Of a stretch of 49,948 bases of DNA, positions 9,022 to 17,085 are shown piece by piece (position 1 is the stretch's first letter; each line of letters starts with the position of its first letter). The notes under the pieces are model-generated. The model did no database searches and was not told the origin of the DNA. It saw only the letters and a list, made by a program, of their open reading frames with translations. The stretch comes from CAVRZY01 sp963725415 (GTDB taxonomy: Bacteria > Acidobacteriota > Terriglobia > Bryobacterales > Bryobacteraceae), in the NCBI GenBank assembly GCA_963725415.1, contig CAVRZY010000291.1:1-49948 (forward strand). The letters are read 5' to 3'. The position numbers and the translations under genes are program-made.

Positions 9022-10156
9022 TAGGCTTCTGAGCCTTCTTCTCAGCCTGATGGCGGCGGGGGTGCTGTGCGGGGCGCAGCTGCCCTACGTCTACACCAAG
9101 TGGAAGCAGTTCACCGTCGCCGAAGGGCTGCCGAACGATCATGTCTTCGCGGTGAAAGTGGACGGGCCGCGCGTGTGGGTGGGTACCGAGAACGGGCTGG
9201 CCATGATCGATAAGCGGACGGGCAAGATCAGGAGCTGGACCGAGAAAGACGGCCTGCCCTGGCGCGTTGTTATAAGCATCGACGTCAACAAGAAGACGGG
9301 CGAAGTGTGGCTGGGCCTGTTCGGCGGGGGCTTGGCGCGCTTCAGCGGCGGGCGTTTCGACCACTGGCACCAGCTCAACAGCGGGCTGGTGAACGACGTG
9401 GTCTACGCCGTGGCGGTGGAGAACGATAACGTCTGGGCGGCCACCACGGCCGGCACCAGCCGCTTCAACACCATCACCGGCGAGTGGACCATCTTCACCG
9501 AGAAGAATGCTCCCATGGAGGAGATCTGGAACTACGGAGTATCCTACAACGACGGCAAGGTGTACCTGGCCGTTTGGGGCGGAGGGGTGCTCGAGTACGA
9601 CGTGGCCACCGGGCGCTGGAAGGATTACCTCGATCCGGACGGGGAGATGGAGATCGACCTGTACCGCGACGACGGCCTGGTGCACGTCATCACCACCGCC
9701 GCCAGCTATGTAGATAAGGTGCTTTGGGTCTCCACATACTTTGGCGGCTCGCGCTACGACGGCCGCCACTGGCGGGGTTACTTCAACCAGGACTCGGGCG
9801 TCCCCAGCGACTTCCACAACTTCGTCAAGGGGCGCAGCGCCAACGAGGCCTGGTTTTGCAGCGACAAAGGCGCAGGAGTCATCGTGGATTTCCCCACCAA
9901 CACCTGGGTGACCTACACGCGCGAGCCGGACGGGCGCACCGGCAAGGCCGTGGTGATGCGGGATAGACAAGTTCTGGAGACCGTCACCATGGGGGTGAAC
10001 ATACCGCACAATTACATCCTGAACGCGGACATCGACGGCAACGACGTTTGGGTCGCTACTTCCAAAGGTCTGGGCTGGGGCATCGGCGAGGGCTACTACC
10101 CCGGCCTGCGCGAACGCGCGCGTCACGTGGCGCCGGCCAAAGGAGCGACTCGATGA
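8873..10156 (+). CDS. Exported two-component-regulator-type propeller protein
   Basis: A protein of 427 residues from ATG 8873, which has GGAGG 8 bases upstream. Residues 1-48 are encoded by an inserted palindromic element and are rich in Pro, Arg and Gly; the real signal peptide (RLLSLLLSLMAAGVLCGAQ) comes after them. An internal ATG at 9050 is a possible but poorer start. Residues 75-415 contain repeated blades of the Reg_prop type (FTVAEGLPNDHVFAV, VWVGTENGLAMID, VWLGLFGGGLARF, VWAATTAGTSRFN, WFCSDKGAGVIVDF, VWVATSKGLGWG). Such propellers usually form the sensory half of hybrid histidine kinases, but here no kinase follows and the protein ends after the propeller. It probably binds a ligand or partner in the periplasm. 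The stop overlaps the next ATG. Confidence 0.8.
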   Translation: MPLTFPDLLGGAAPLSRGRPPGRPLPRPAKADQGVGLQAGRPAPQKGSGIRLLSLLLSLMAAGVLCGAQLPYVYTKWKQFTVAEGLPNDHVFAVKVDGPRVWVGTENGLAMIDKRTGKIRSWTEKDGLPWRVVISIDVNKKTGEVWLGLFGGGLARFSGGRFDHWHQLNSGLVNDVVYAVAVENDNVWAATTAGTSRFNTITGEWTIFTEKNAPMEEIWNYGVSYNDGKVYLAVWGGGVLEYDVATGRWKDYLDPDGEMEIDLYRDDGLVHVITTAASYVDKVLWVSTYFGGSRYDGRHWRGYFNQDSGVPSDFHNFVKGRSANEAWFCSDKGAGVIVDFPTNTWVTYTREPDGRTGKAVVMRDRQVLETVTMGVNIPHNYILNADIDGNDVWVATSKGLGWGIGEGYYPGLRERARHVAPAKGATR

Positions 10157-11610
10157 GATGCCCCCGGATCGCCTGGTTGATGCTGGGCGCGTGCCTCTGT
10201 ACCGCGCAACAGAAGAAACCTCCGCAGGACCCGCTGGTGGATGAAGACACCGCCGAGGTGCTACGGCGCATCAATGCGGTAACCGCCTACCAGGTTCCCG
10301 ACCTCAAGCTCAAGAAAGACGACAACTACGCCAACACGCCGGTGGACGTGGAGCCATACGGAGGCGTGAAGCCTTACAAGGAGTTTTTCCTCCTGCAAAT
10401 GGAATACACCGGGCCGGGACGCGCCACCCCTGAACCGCCTAGGGACCTGAAGACCGTCAAGATCGGTTTCATCGGACCCATCATGTCCACCGTCTCGGTG
10501 GCCATCGGCGGCAAGAGCCACGAGGAGGCCCTGGGGATCAAGATGTTGCAGGGCGCCCGGCTGGCCCTCGAGCAAGCCAACGCCCGGGGCGGCTACCTCA
10601 AGCGCCAGATCCCCTTCGAGCTGGTGATCAGCAACGATAACGGCCTGTGGGGCGCCTCCGGCAACGAGATCATCAAAATGGCGTACAAGGATCAGGTGTG
10701 GGCCATCCTGGGCACCATCGACGGCGCCAACAGCCACATCGCCATCCGCGTGGCGCTGAAGGCGGAAGTGGTGATGATGAACACCGGCGACACCGACCCG
10801 ACTTTCATCGAAACCAACATTCCCTGGGTAATGCGCGCGATCGGCGACGACCGGCAGCAGAGTTACCTGCTCATGGATTACCTCATCCGCAAGATGAACT
10901 ACAAGCGCCTGGGCATCATCCGGGGCAGCAACCGCTACGGCCGCTTCGGGGTGCGCGAAGTGCGCGACGGCGCGCGGCGGCTCGGCCGTCCCATCCTCCT
11001 CGAGATGGCCTATCGGCTGGGTGCGGATGATTTCACCCTTCAGCTCGAGCGACTCAAGGAAGCCAACCTGGACGCCATCATCCACTGGGGGGACGCGCAG
11101 GAGAGCGCGCTCATCCTCAACCAGATGCGCAAGATGGGCATGCCGCAGCCCTATTTCACCAGCGACCGCAGCGTCTCGGCGGAATTCGTGAAGCTGGCCG
11201 GCAGCAATGCCGAGGGCGTCATCTGCGCCTATCCCTGGAACCCCACGCGAAAGGACCGCAGGCTCGAGGAGTTCCGTCAGGCCTTCCGCAAACGTTTCAA
11301 CGAGGAACCGGAAACCTACGCCTCACACGCCTACGACGGCATGAACCTGCTGATCTGGGCCATCCAGGTAGCCGGGCTGAACCGGGCCAAGATTCGAGAT
11401 GTGCTGGCCTCGCGGACCAAGCCCTGGCCGGGCGTCACCGGTGACCTTTCGTTGAGCGCCTGCCTGGATCGCGTCGGTGATGTGTTCTTAGCAAGACTGG
11501 AAAACGGGGCCTGGAGATACTACTCCCGGGAAGACCTGCAAATCCCGAGGGGTTACATTCCGCGCCGGGACCGCATCAGCCGGAGTGCGGAATCAGCGAA
11601 GACCCAATGA
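10153..11610 (+). CDS. LivK-like periplasmic solute-binding protein (first paralogue)
   Basis: A protein of 485 residues from ATG 10153, which overlaps the upstream TGA and has AGGAG 7 bases upstream. The N-terminus MRCPRIAWLMLGACLCTAQ is a signal peptide with a possible lipobox (LGAC). About 100 residues without clear family follow, then a type-I periplasmic binding protein fold (Peripla_BP_6/LivK-like): VKIGFIGPIMST, GARLALEQANARGG, VWAILGTIDGANSHIA, NTGDTDPTFIETNIPWVMR, GIIRGSNRYGRFG, HAYDGMNLLIWAIQVAG. Branched-chain amino acid, amide or aromatic ligands are typical of the family, but the ligand here is unknown. No ABC permease or ATPase is next to it, so a sensory or chaperone role in the redox operon is possible, as for binding proteins linked to PQQ-dependent dehydrogenases (analogy only). 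Confidence 0.85.
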   Translation: MRCPRIAWLMLGACLCTAQQKKPPQDPLVDEDTAEVLRRINAVTAYQVPDLKLKKDDNYANTPVDVEPYGGVKPYKEFFLLQMEYTGPGRATPEPPRDLKTVKIGFIGPIMSTVSVAIGGKSHEEALGIKMLQGARLALEQANARGGYLKRQIPFELVISNDNGLWGASGNEIIKMAYKDQVWAILGTIDGANSHIAIRVALKAEVVMMNTGDTDPTFIETNIPWVMRAIGDDRQQSYLLMDYLIRKMNYKRLGIIRGSNRYGRFGVREVRDGARRLGRPILLEMAYRLGADDFTLQLERLKEANLDAIIHWGDAQESALILNQMRKMGMPQPYFTSDRSVSAEFVKLAGSNAEGVICAYPWNPTRKDRRLEEFRQAFRKRFNEEPETYASHAYDGMNLLIWAIQVAGLNRAKIRDVLASRTKPWPGVTGDLSLSACLDRVGDVFLARLENGAWRYYSREDLQIPRGYIPRRDRISRSAESAKTQ

Positions 11611-12782
11611 AGACAGTTGCCCTCCTGCTGCTGGCCGCTGTGTCCTTCCAGCAGGCGCCACGCAATCCGCCTGTCAATCGCGACGCCCGGCAGCAGCGGC
11701 CCGGCTACTACGGTCCCGGGCGCGACGAGCCCGAACCGCAGGGTCTGCGCGAAGTGCGGATCGGATACTTTGGACCGAGTGACCCCAGCCACCCAGAAGG
11801 TGGCCCGATCTGGCTTGCGACTGTCCGGGCCATCGATGAGGCGAACCGGGAAGGCGGATACAAAGGGTTGCCTTTCCGTCTGGTGCCGGGCTGGTCCGAG
11901 AACCCCTGGGCCGGAGGAATCTCACGGGTAACGCGGATGGCCTATGAGGACAAGGTTTGGGCAGTCATTGGATCGATCGATGGCGCCTCCACGCACCTGG
12001 CTGAGCAGGTGGTCGCCAAGGCGCGCCTGACGCTCATCAACCCGGCCAGCACCGATCGCAGCGTGCACGGGGCCAATGTGCCCTGGATATTCTCCTGCCC
12101 GCCCGGGGATCACCTGCAGGCGCCTGTGCTGGTCCAGGCCCTCGGTCATGAACCTTTCACCCTGGTCTCGGCAACCGATCATGACTCCCGCGCCTTCACG
12201 GCGGAGCTGAAATCGGCTCTGGCACGCAGCCGGATGTCGCCGCTCTCCCATATCGAATTCAGACCGGGGACAAACGAGTTTTCGGGTCTCGTCGAGCGTG
12301 TAGCAGTCTCGAAGGCGGTCGTCATTGTAGCGGGAGCGCGCGACAGCGCCCGCCTGGTCAGAGCGCTGCGCCAAGTCCGCTTCTCCGGGCTGATCCTGGG
12401 CGGTCCGGCGATGGGGCGCAAGATTTTTATTGACGAGGCCGGCCCCGCGGCCGAAGGAGTGCTGTTCCCTCTGCTGGTGGAATCCTCAGACGGCCGATTC
12501 GCGGATTACGCCGCGGCGCACGCCTATGACGCCGCCCGGCTCTTGATTGCGGCCATCCGCAAGGCCGGTCTCAACCGCGCCCGCATCCGCGACGCGGTCC
12601 AGGAACTTTCGCCGTGGCCGGGGGTGAGCGGGGAGATCCGCTGGGACAACCTCGGCCAGAACGCCCGTCCAGTCCGCCTGGGGACGGTGCGGCACGGGCG
12701 GGTGGCGCCGGCAGAGTGGCGTGCACCCTGCGCTGGACAGCGGGTCTATAATGGTCCGGATGCAGCCGGGCGCGGAGCCTAA
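11607..12782 (+). CDS. LivK-like periplasmic solute-binding protein (second paralogue)
   Basis: A protein of 391 residues starting at ATG 11607, overlapping the preceding TGA. It has a signal peptide (MKTVALLLLAAVSFQQA) and the same fold as the gene before it. Matched pairs include VRIGYFGPSDPSHPEGG, VWAVIGSIDGASTHLAEQ against VWAILGTIDGANSHIA, and HAYDAARLLIAAIRKAGLNRARIRD against HAYDGMNLLIWAIQVAGLNRAKIRD, so the two arose by tandem duplication. It lacks the 100-residue N-terminal extra region of the first. Ligand residues have diverged between the two, which suggests different ligands or a heterodimeric receptor. The stop codon is the first bases of the repeat element that follows. Confidence 0.8.
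   Translation: MKTVALLLLAAVSFQQAPRNPPVNRDARQQRPGYYGPGRDEPEPQGLREVRIGYFGPSDPSHPEGGPIWLATVRAIDEANREGGYKGLPFRLVPGWSENPWAGGISRVTRMAYEDKVWAVIGSIDGASTHLAEQVVAKARLTLINPASTDRSVHGANVPWIFSCPPGDHLQAPVLVQALGHEPFTLVSATDHDSRAFTAELKSALARSRMSPLSHIEFRPGTNEFSGLVERVAVSKAVVIVAGARDSARLVRALRQVRFSGLILGGPAMGRKIFIDEAGPAAEGVLFPLLVESSDGRFADYAAAHAYDAARLLIAAIRKAGLNRARIRDAVQELSPWPGVSGEIRWDNLGQNARPVRLGTVRHGRVAPAEWRAPCAGQRVYNGPDAAGRGA
12747..12752 (+). promoter_or_regulatory. Candidate -10 box inside the 3' end of the second binding-protein gene
   Basis: TATAAT followed by GG matches the sequence form seen at 1971. No good -35 is present. If used, it would drive the ferredoxin-like gene at 13338 with the repeat element lying in its leader. 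Confidence 0.25.
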
Positions 12783-13296
12783 CAGCCCGTGGATAAAGTC
12801 ACAATGCGCGAATTTCGGGGGCAGGCGACGAAACTCCGTCTCCAGGCGGCCATTCAAACTAGGGCGCTTAGCCGAGGGGGTTTCGTTCCCTCTCTCGAAA
12901 ATCTCGCCATCCTCATCTGCACCAACCCGCGTAATTCGGGGACTGGCGCGAATTTCGCCGCCTGTGCGAAATTCGTGGCCTGTACCCGAATTACCCCCCG
13001 CACTGACCCGCATAATTCGGCGACCGGCGCGAATCTCGCCGCCTTTGCGAAATTCGTGGCCTGTACCCGAATTACCCCCCGCACTGACCCGCGTAATTCG
13101 GCGACCGGCGCGAATTTCGCCGCCTGTGCGAAATTCGTGGCCTGTACCCGAATTACCCCCCGCACTGACCTGCGTAATTCGGCGACCGGCGCGAATCTCC
13201 CCATTTTCATCTGGGCGGGTGAGGTCTACCTCATGGAGGACTGTCCCCGAAATTCCCTCCGCCGACCGGTCTGCCGGACTTTATCCACGAGCTGCT
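12782..13296. repeat. MITE-like element with 81-bp tandem nested-hairpin repeats (copy 1)
   Basis: The ends are inverted repeats: agcccgtggataaagtc at the left and gactttatccacgagct at the right (one mismatch). Inside, an 81-bp unit starts at 12926, 13007 and 13088, with a partial fourth at 13169. Each unit folds as a nested hairpin: an outer arm gtaattcggg/cccgaattac and an inner arm cgaatttcgc/gcgaaattcg around a 7-base loop. Units are contiguous with no unique spacers. A shorter copy lies at 20714-20930. No transposase is encoded, and the open frames that cross it follow from the unit being a multiple of three. Confidence 0.8.
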
Positions 13297-13337
13297 AATG
13301 TTCTGCGAGCGCGCCGATAGCAAACAGGAGGAACATA

Positions 13338-14222
13338 ATGTGTGAGTTTTGCACCAAACACGGCGAAGGCAAGAAGTGGTACCTGGAAATGAAGAACTAC
13401 TCGAGGGAACTGCTCCGCACAGAGCTCTCCTCCAGCCAGAAGGAAACCGTCCGGGCCACGACACGCGCCGAGTGGCTGGGGCGGTGGGTTGAGAATTTTG
13501 CGATACCCATGGTCACCGGTGTTCCCGTGCCGCTGGAGCAACTGGGGGCCGCGATCCTACCCACCCCCGAACTTCGCGGCCCCCAGGTCAGCGAAGATGA
13601 GATCGTGGAAGGCCGGAAGGTCGCCCATTTCGCTCAGGTACTGCCGATCGAGGACGTGGAGCGAGTCATCGATATGGTGGACTCGATCACCAGACTGCCC
13701 TGCGGATGCCGGTTCGTTTCAACCGGAAAGTCAGACAAACGTTACTGCTTCGGCCTGGGCATGGATACGAAAGGCCTCCTCGGCAAGCTTCCCGCGGCCT
13801 CAGCATCGCTGGAGGTGCTCGACAAGGAAGCGGCCAAGAAGATTATTCGCGAGTACGACAAGGAAGGGCTTATACACACTCTCTGGACCTGTGTGACTCC
13901 GTATATTTTCGGGCTGTGCAACTGCGATCATGACTGCCTGGCTTACAGGCCCTACATCGAGGAACGGGGCGCACCTAGTTTCTTCCGGGCTGAATACATC
14001 TGCCGGGTCGATCCGGATCTCTGTAGCGGTTGCAAGGACTGCATGCGCCAGTGCCAGTTCGGCGCGCAATTCTATTCCTCGGGCCTCGGCAAAGTCTATA
14101 TCGACCCGACCCGGTGCTTCGGCTGTGGCGTGTGCCGGGCGGCGTGTGCCACCGATGCCATCCAGCTCGTTCCCCGGCAGGAGGATCCCAAGGCCGCCAA
14201 TGTTTGGCTGAAATACGGGTAA
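13338..14222 (+). CDS. 4Fe-4S ferredoxin-domain protein
   Basis: A protein of 294 residues with AGGAGG 7 bases before ATG 13338. The N-terminus MCEFCTKHGEGKKWYL opens with a Cys pair typical of a family of cytosolic 4Fe-4S proteins. A middle Cys-rich stretch (CGCRFVSTGKSDKRYCFGLG) precedes further Cys residues near 190 (CNCDHDC). The C-terminal third has two clear 4Fe-4S binding sets, CSGCKDCMRQC and CFGCGVCRAAC. There is no signal peptide, so it acts in the cytoplasm, presumably as an electron carrier or a subunit of a reductase. The long repeat element separates it from the redox operon upstream, so co-expression is uncertain. Electron partner unknown. Confidence 0.8.
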   Translation: MCEFCTKHGEGKKWYLEMKNYSRELLRTELSSSQKETVRATTRAEWLGRWVENFAIPMVTGVPVPLEQLGAAILPTPELRGPQVSEDEIVEGRKVAHFAQVLPIEDVERVIDMVDSITRLPCGCRFVSTGKSDKRYCFGLGMDTKGLLGKLPAASASLEVLDKEAAKKIIREYDKEGLIHTLWTCVTPYIFGLCNCDHDCLAYRPYIEERGAPSFFRAEYICRVDPDLCSGCKDCMRQCQFGAQFYSSGLGKVYIDPTRCFGCGVCRAACATDAIQLVPRQEDPKAANVWLKYG

Positions 14223-14225
14223 GAA

Positions 14226-14942
14226 TCAGACAAAAAAGGCGTCCCTCGGCGGATGGCGCCTGGCACGGATCAGAGGCGCGTTCAGGAATTCGACCAGCGG
14301 GGTCATCACCCGGAAGTGTTTCACCAGTTCTCCGAGCAGCTTCGGGGTGAGAGCCAGCGCCGGATCGAGTTCGGCGAAAACGTACAACTGTTTATAGCGC
14401 ACCAAGTCGGCAGCGGGATGGTCTGCGCAGAAGCCCTTGGGCACCCGCGCAAGTCGGTCGCCGACGATTTCCCCCACCAGCGTGCGAAGGGCTCGTGCGT
14501 TCGCAATACGGCGAAATTCTTGGTGGTGTTCCGCAAGGTAGCTTCGAATGGCAGACAATTGTTCCGGAGGGGGCATGTAGATCCCTCCGGCCACTTCCAC
14601 CTCCTGCGGCGAGACGCTGAAATAGAACCCGGCGCCGGCGTGCCGCTCCATTCCTCGGCGCGGGAACACCGCGGCGATATGCGTCTTGTACGGCGTTTTA
14701 TCCGAACTGAAGCGCGTGTCACGGTAGATCCGGTAAATGGCCCGTTCGGGTTCGGTGACGTAGTCCGGAGCAAACTTCATCATCTCGGCGTTCAGGGCGT
14801 TGACCAACTCGAACATCGGGGCTCGCACCTTCTCATCGAAGACCGCTTTCCGCGCCTGAAACCACTCCCGCTTGTTGTTTCGCTTGAGCCCGCGGAAAAA
14901 CGTCATCGCTTCAGGCGGAAACCCGGAGAATGAAAACTGCAT
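14226..14942 (-). CDS. DUF2461 family protein
   Basis: A protein of 238 residues matching the DUF2461 (TIGR02453) family in length and pattern: FSGFPPEAMTFFRGLKRNNKREWFQARKA at the N-terminus, YRIYRDTRFSSDKTPYKTHIAAVF in the middle, GFYFSVSPQEVEVAGGIYMP next, and a C-terminal FVFAELDPALALTP-like stretch. Function of the family is unknown; it is widespread and usually monocistronic. The gene converges with the ferredoxin gene (3-base gap) and diverges from murB. A hairpin with a T-run overlaps its last codons and may end transcription. Confidence 0.9.
   Translation of the reverse strand: MQFSFSGFPPEAMTFFRGLKRNNKREWFQARKAVFDEKVRAPMFELVNALNAEMMKFAPDYVTEPERAIYRIYRDTRFSSDKTPYKTHIAAVFPRRGMERHAGAGFYFSVSPQEVEVAGGIYMPPPEQLSAIRSYLAEHHQEFRRIANARALRTLVGEIVGDRLARVPKGFCADHPAADLVRYKQLYVFAELDPALALTPKLLGELVKHFRVMTPLVEFLNAPLIRARRHPPRDAFFV
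14233..14262 (-). terminator. Possible intrinsic terminator overlapping the DUF2461 stop region
   Basis: Read on the minus strand, an aggcg/cgcct stem with an added gga/tcc pairing is followed by six T residues that encode the final Phe codons, just before the stop. The stem has a bulge, so efficiency is uncertain. Confidence 0.35.
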
Positions 14943-14956
14943 TCGTCTGGCTCCTC

Positions 14957-14962
14957 TATAAT
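14957..14962 (+). promoter_or_regulatory. TATAAT box for a probably leaderless murB
   Basis: A perfect TATAAT ends 7 bases before the murB ATG, and no Shine-Dalgarno lies between them, so transcription would start at or next to the A of the start codon. The -35 is weak. Confidence 0.45.
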
Positions 14963-14969
14963 TGGTTCG

Positions 14970-15965
14970 ATGCCCGGCACCGAAGAGACGCTGCGGCGTC
15001 TGGCTGAGATTCCCAATTTACACGTTTCGGCGGGGACGCTGCTAGCGCCGCGCACGCGGTTTGGAATCGGCGGGCCCGCCGATATCTACGCCGAAACGGC
15101 CAGGGTCGAATCGGTGGTTGATGCCGTGCGGCTAATCCAGGCGGCCGGCCTCGATTACGCGGTTATCGGCAGCGGCACCAACCTCATCGTCTCTGACGAG
15201 GGTTTCCGGGGCGCTGCCCTGCGCTTCACCGCCAGCAGGATCCTGGAGGATAGCAGCCGCATCCGGGTCGAGGCGGGCGCGGAACTTCAAACCTTGGTGG
15301 ATTTCGCTATCGGCCGCGGACTCCAGGGCCTGGAGACACTGGCCGGCATTCCGGGTTCGGTGGGAGGGGCAATTCATGGGAACGCCGGCGCCTACGGTCA
15401 TTCGGTCTCCGAGTTGGTGCGCGAGGTGCATTTTTTCGATGGCCACAGGGTCCGCATCTTCGAAAACCAAGAGTGCGAATTCGGCTACCGCGAGAGCATT
15501 TTCAAACGCCGCAAGGATTGGATCATCTTCTCGGCGGAACTGGCGCTGAAAACCGCTGAGGCCCAGGAACTGCGCAGGAGGGCCGACCAGATCCTGGAGG
15601 TGCGGAACCGGAAATTTCCGCCCACCCTCAAGTGCGCCGGCAGTATCTTTAAGAACCTGATTTTCGCCGAGCTGCCGCCTGCGATGGCCGGCCAGGTTCC
15701 GCCCGAGGCGATTCGAGAGGGCAAGGTGCCCGCGGCCTATTTTCTCGAGCAGACGGGCGCGAAGGGAATGGCCAAGGGCGACATCCGCGTCGCCGACTAC
15801 CACGCGAATCTGATGTACAATCCCGGCGCGGGAACGGCGCGCGACCTGTGCGCGCTGATCGGGGAACTCAGGCAGCGCGTGAGAGAGCGCTTCGGCCTGG
15901 AACTCGAAGAGGAAGTGCAGTACCTGGGGTTCAAGGAGTCAGGAGTCAGGAGTCAGGAGTCATGA
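14970..15965 (+). CDS. murB: UDP-N-acetylmuramate dehydrogenase
   Basis: Flavoprotein of the peptidoglycan pathway that reduces UDP-GlcNAc-enolpyruvate to UDP-MurNAc with NADPH. It has 331 residues, close to the family norm. Diagnostic segments: RFGIGGPADIYAE near 29, VIGSGTNLIVSDEGFRG near 64 (FAD contact), LAGIPGSVGGAIHGNAGAYG near 120, EFGYRESIFK near 170, CAGSIFKN near 225 (the catalytic Ser region) and YFLEQTGAKGMAKGDIRVA near 256. The final residues (GVRSQES) are encoded by a 7-bp tandem repeat and are not part of the enzyme fold. Its stop overlaps the next start (ATGA). Confidence 0.97.
   Translation: MPGTEETLRRLAEIPNLHVSAGTLLAPRTRFGIGGPADIYAETARVESVVDAVRLIQAAGLDYAVIGSGTNLIVSDEGFRGAALRFTASRILEDSSRIRVEAGAELQTLVDFAIGRGLQGLETLAGIPGSVGGAIHGNAGAYGHSVSELVREVHFFDGHRVRIFENQECEFGYRESIFKRRKDWIIFSAELALKTAEAQELRRRADQILEVRNRKFPPTLKCAGSIFKNLIFAELPPAMAGQVPPEAIREGKVPAAYFLEQTGAKGMAKGDIRVADYHANLMYNPGAGTARDLCALIGELRQRVRERFGLELEEEVQYLGFKESGVRSQES
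15935..15962 (+). repeat. Four-copy 7-bp tandem repeat across the murB stop and the next start
   Basis: The unit ggagtca is repeated four times without interruption. It encodes the last residues of MurB and also supplies several GGAG ribosome-binding sites just before ATG 15962. Because 7 is not a multiple of 3, a gain or loss of one unit would shift the murB tail frame and move the overlap. Confidence 0.8.
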
Positions 15966-16984
15966 GAATTACGATGAAGATGCACGCCGTACTTTTACTA
16001 GCTACAAGCTACACGCTACAGGCCCAGCGTCAGCCCGGCAGCCCGCTGGAGAATCTGCCCAAGAATATCGAGAGCCTCACTCATTTCGGCGAGCGAGCCG
16101 ACATTTCCCCAGACAACCAGCGCGTGGCGTTCATGAACAAGAGCTTCGGGGACGCCTTCGCGATCGATCTAAAGACGCGCGTCATCCGGTGCCTCACTTG
16201 CAACGTGCCCGGGGCGGCCTTCCTGCGGGTGATGCACCTGGTGACGGGCGACTACATCCTGATCGGGCCCGAGCGCTTCAAGGACATTCGCACCAGCCGT
16301 TCCGAGGATAACGAACTCTGGTTCCTGAGCAAGCAGCCGGGCTCGAGGCCGGTCCGCTTGAACGAGAAGATGAGCGAGGGCGCGGCCATTTCCAAGAAGA
16401 GTCTGAAAATCGCCTTCTCTCACACCAGCTCGCAGCATCCCGAGCTGCCCAAGGGCGCTTCGCGGTTGATCACCGCCGAGGTCGAGCTGGCGGGCGGCGC
16501 TCCCAAGCTGGTGAACAAGAAGGTTGTCTACGAGAGCAAAGATGCAAGCTGCACCATCGAGGCCCGGGATTTCTACGACAGCGACAGCAAGATGATTTTC
16601 ACCTGCTACGAGCCAAAGGGCATGGCCTCAGTGATGGGTATCGATCTGGCGACCGGAACGGTGACCAACTTCTCCAAAGCCCCGGGAACCTACAACGAAC
16701 CGGAGGGAATTTTCCCGGATGGCAACTACACCTGCGTGGAAGCCGACCGCCAGGTGCAACAGCTCGGAGGAAAAGGCGGCTCAGGGCAGATTGACATCTG
16801 GAAGCTGAAGCTGGATGGCACCGGCAAGGATTTCCAGCGCCTCACCTACTTCAACGATTACGAAGGCTACAAGGCCTCCAACCCGGTAGTTTCCACCGAT
16901 GGCCGCTTCATGGCATTCCAGGTGGCCAGAAGCGCCGATCAGGCCGGTGTGGGCTACGGAATTCTGCTGCATTGGTTCCAGTAA
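15962..16984 (+). CDS. Exported PD40/TolB-like beta-propeller protein
   Basis: A protein of 340 residues from ATG 15962, chosen because it follows a GGAG-rich repeat, overlaps the murB stop and starts a signal peptide (MKMHAVLLLATSYTLQAQ). The body has TolB/PD40-like strands: ADISPDNQRVAFMNKSFGDAF, AISKKSLKIAFSHTSS, YDSDSKMIFTCYEPKGM, GIFPDGNYTCVEADR and NPVVSTDGRFMAFQVAR. A conserved-looking pair of Cys (RCLTCNV) lies near residue 75. It is predicted to be periplasmic; no enzyme motif is visible. Partner or ligand unknown. Confidence 0.75.
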   Translation: MRITMKMHAVLLLATSYTLQAQRQPGSPLENLPKNIESLTHFGERADISPDNQRVAFMNKSFGDAFAIDLKTRVIRCLTCNVPGAAFLRVMHLVTGDYILIGPERFKDIRTSRSEDNELWFLSKQPGSRPVRLNEKMSEGAAISKKSLKIAFSHTSSQHPELPKGASRLITAEVELAGGAPKLVNKKVVYESKDASCTIEARDFYDSDSKMIFTCYEPKGMASVMGIDLATGTVTNFSKAPGTYNEPEGIFPDGNYTCVEADRQVQQLGGKGGSGQIDIWKLKLDGTGKDFQRLTYFNDYEGYKASNPVVSTDGRFMAFQVARSADQAGVGYGILLHWFQ

Positions 16985-17085
16985 CGGCGCACAGAAAAAC
17001 CGTCAGGATTCCTCTGTGCCCCCTTTGCGCCTCTGCGGTGAAGACACCGGTGCAACATGCCTCGTCAGTCTGAGGCGAAGCCTCG

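Noticed and set aside
12926..13199. CRISPR array made of the 81-bp repeats
   Set aside because: Units are contiguous with no unique spacers, are too long for CRISPR repeats, and sit in an element with terminal inverted repeats.
12721..13320. Coding frames across the 81-bp repeats
   Set aside because: The frames are open only because the unit is a multiple of three; several overlapping frames are open at once and none shows family features or a good start.
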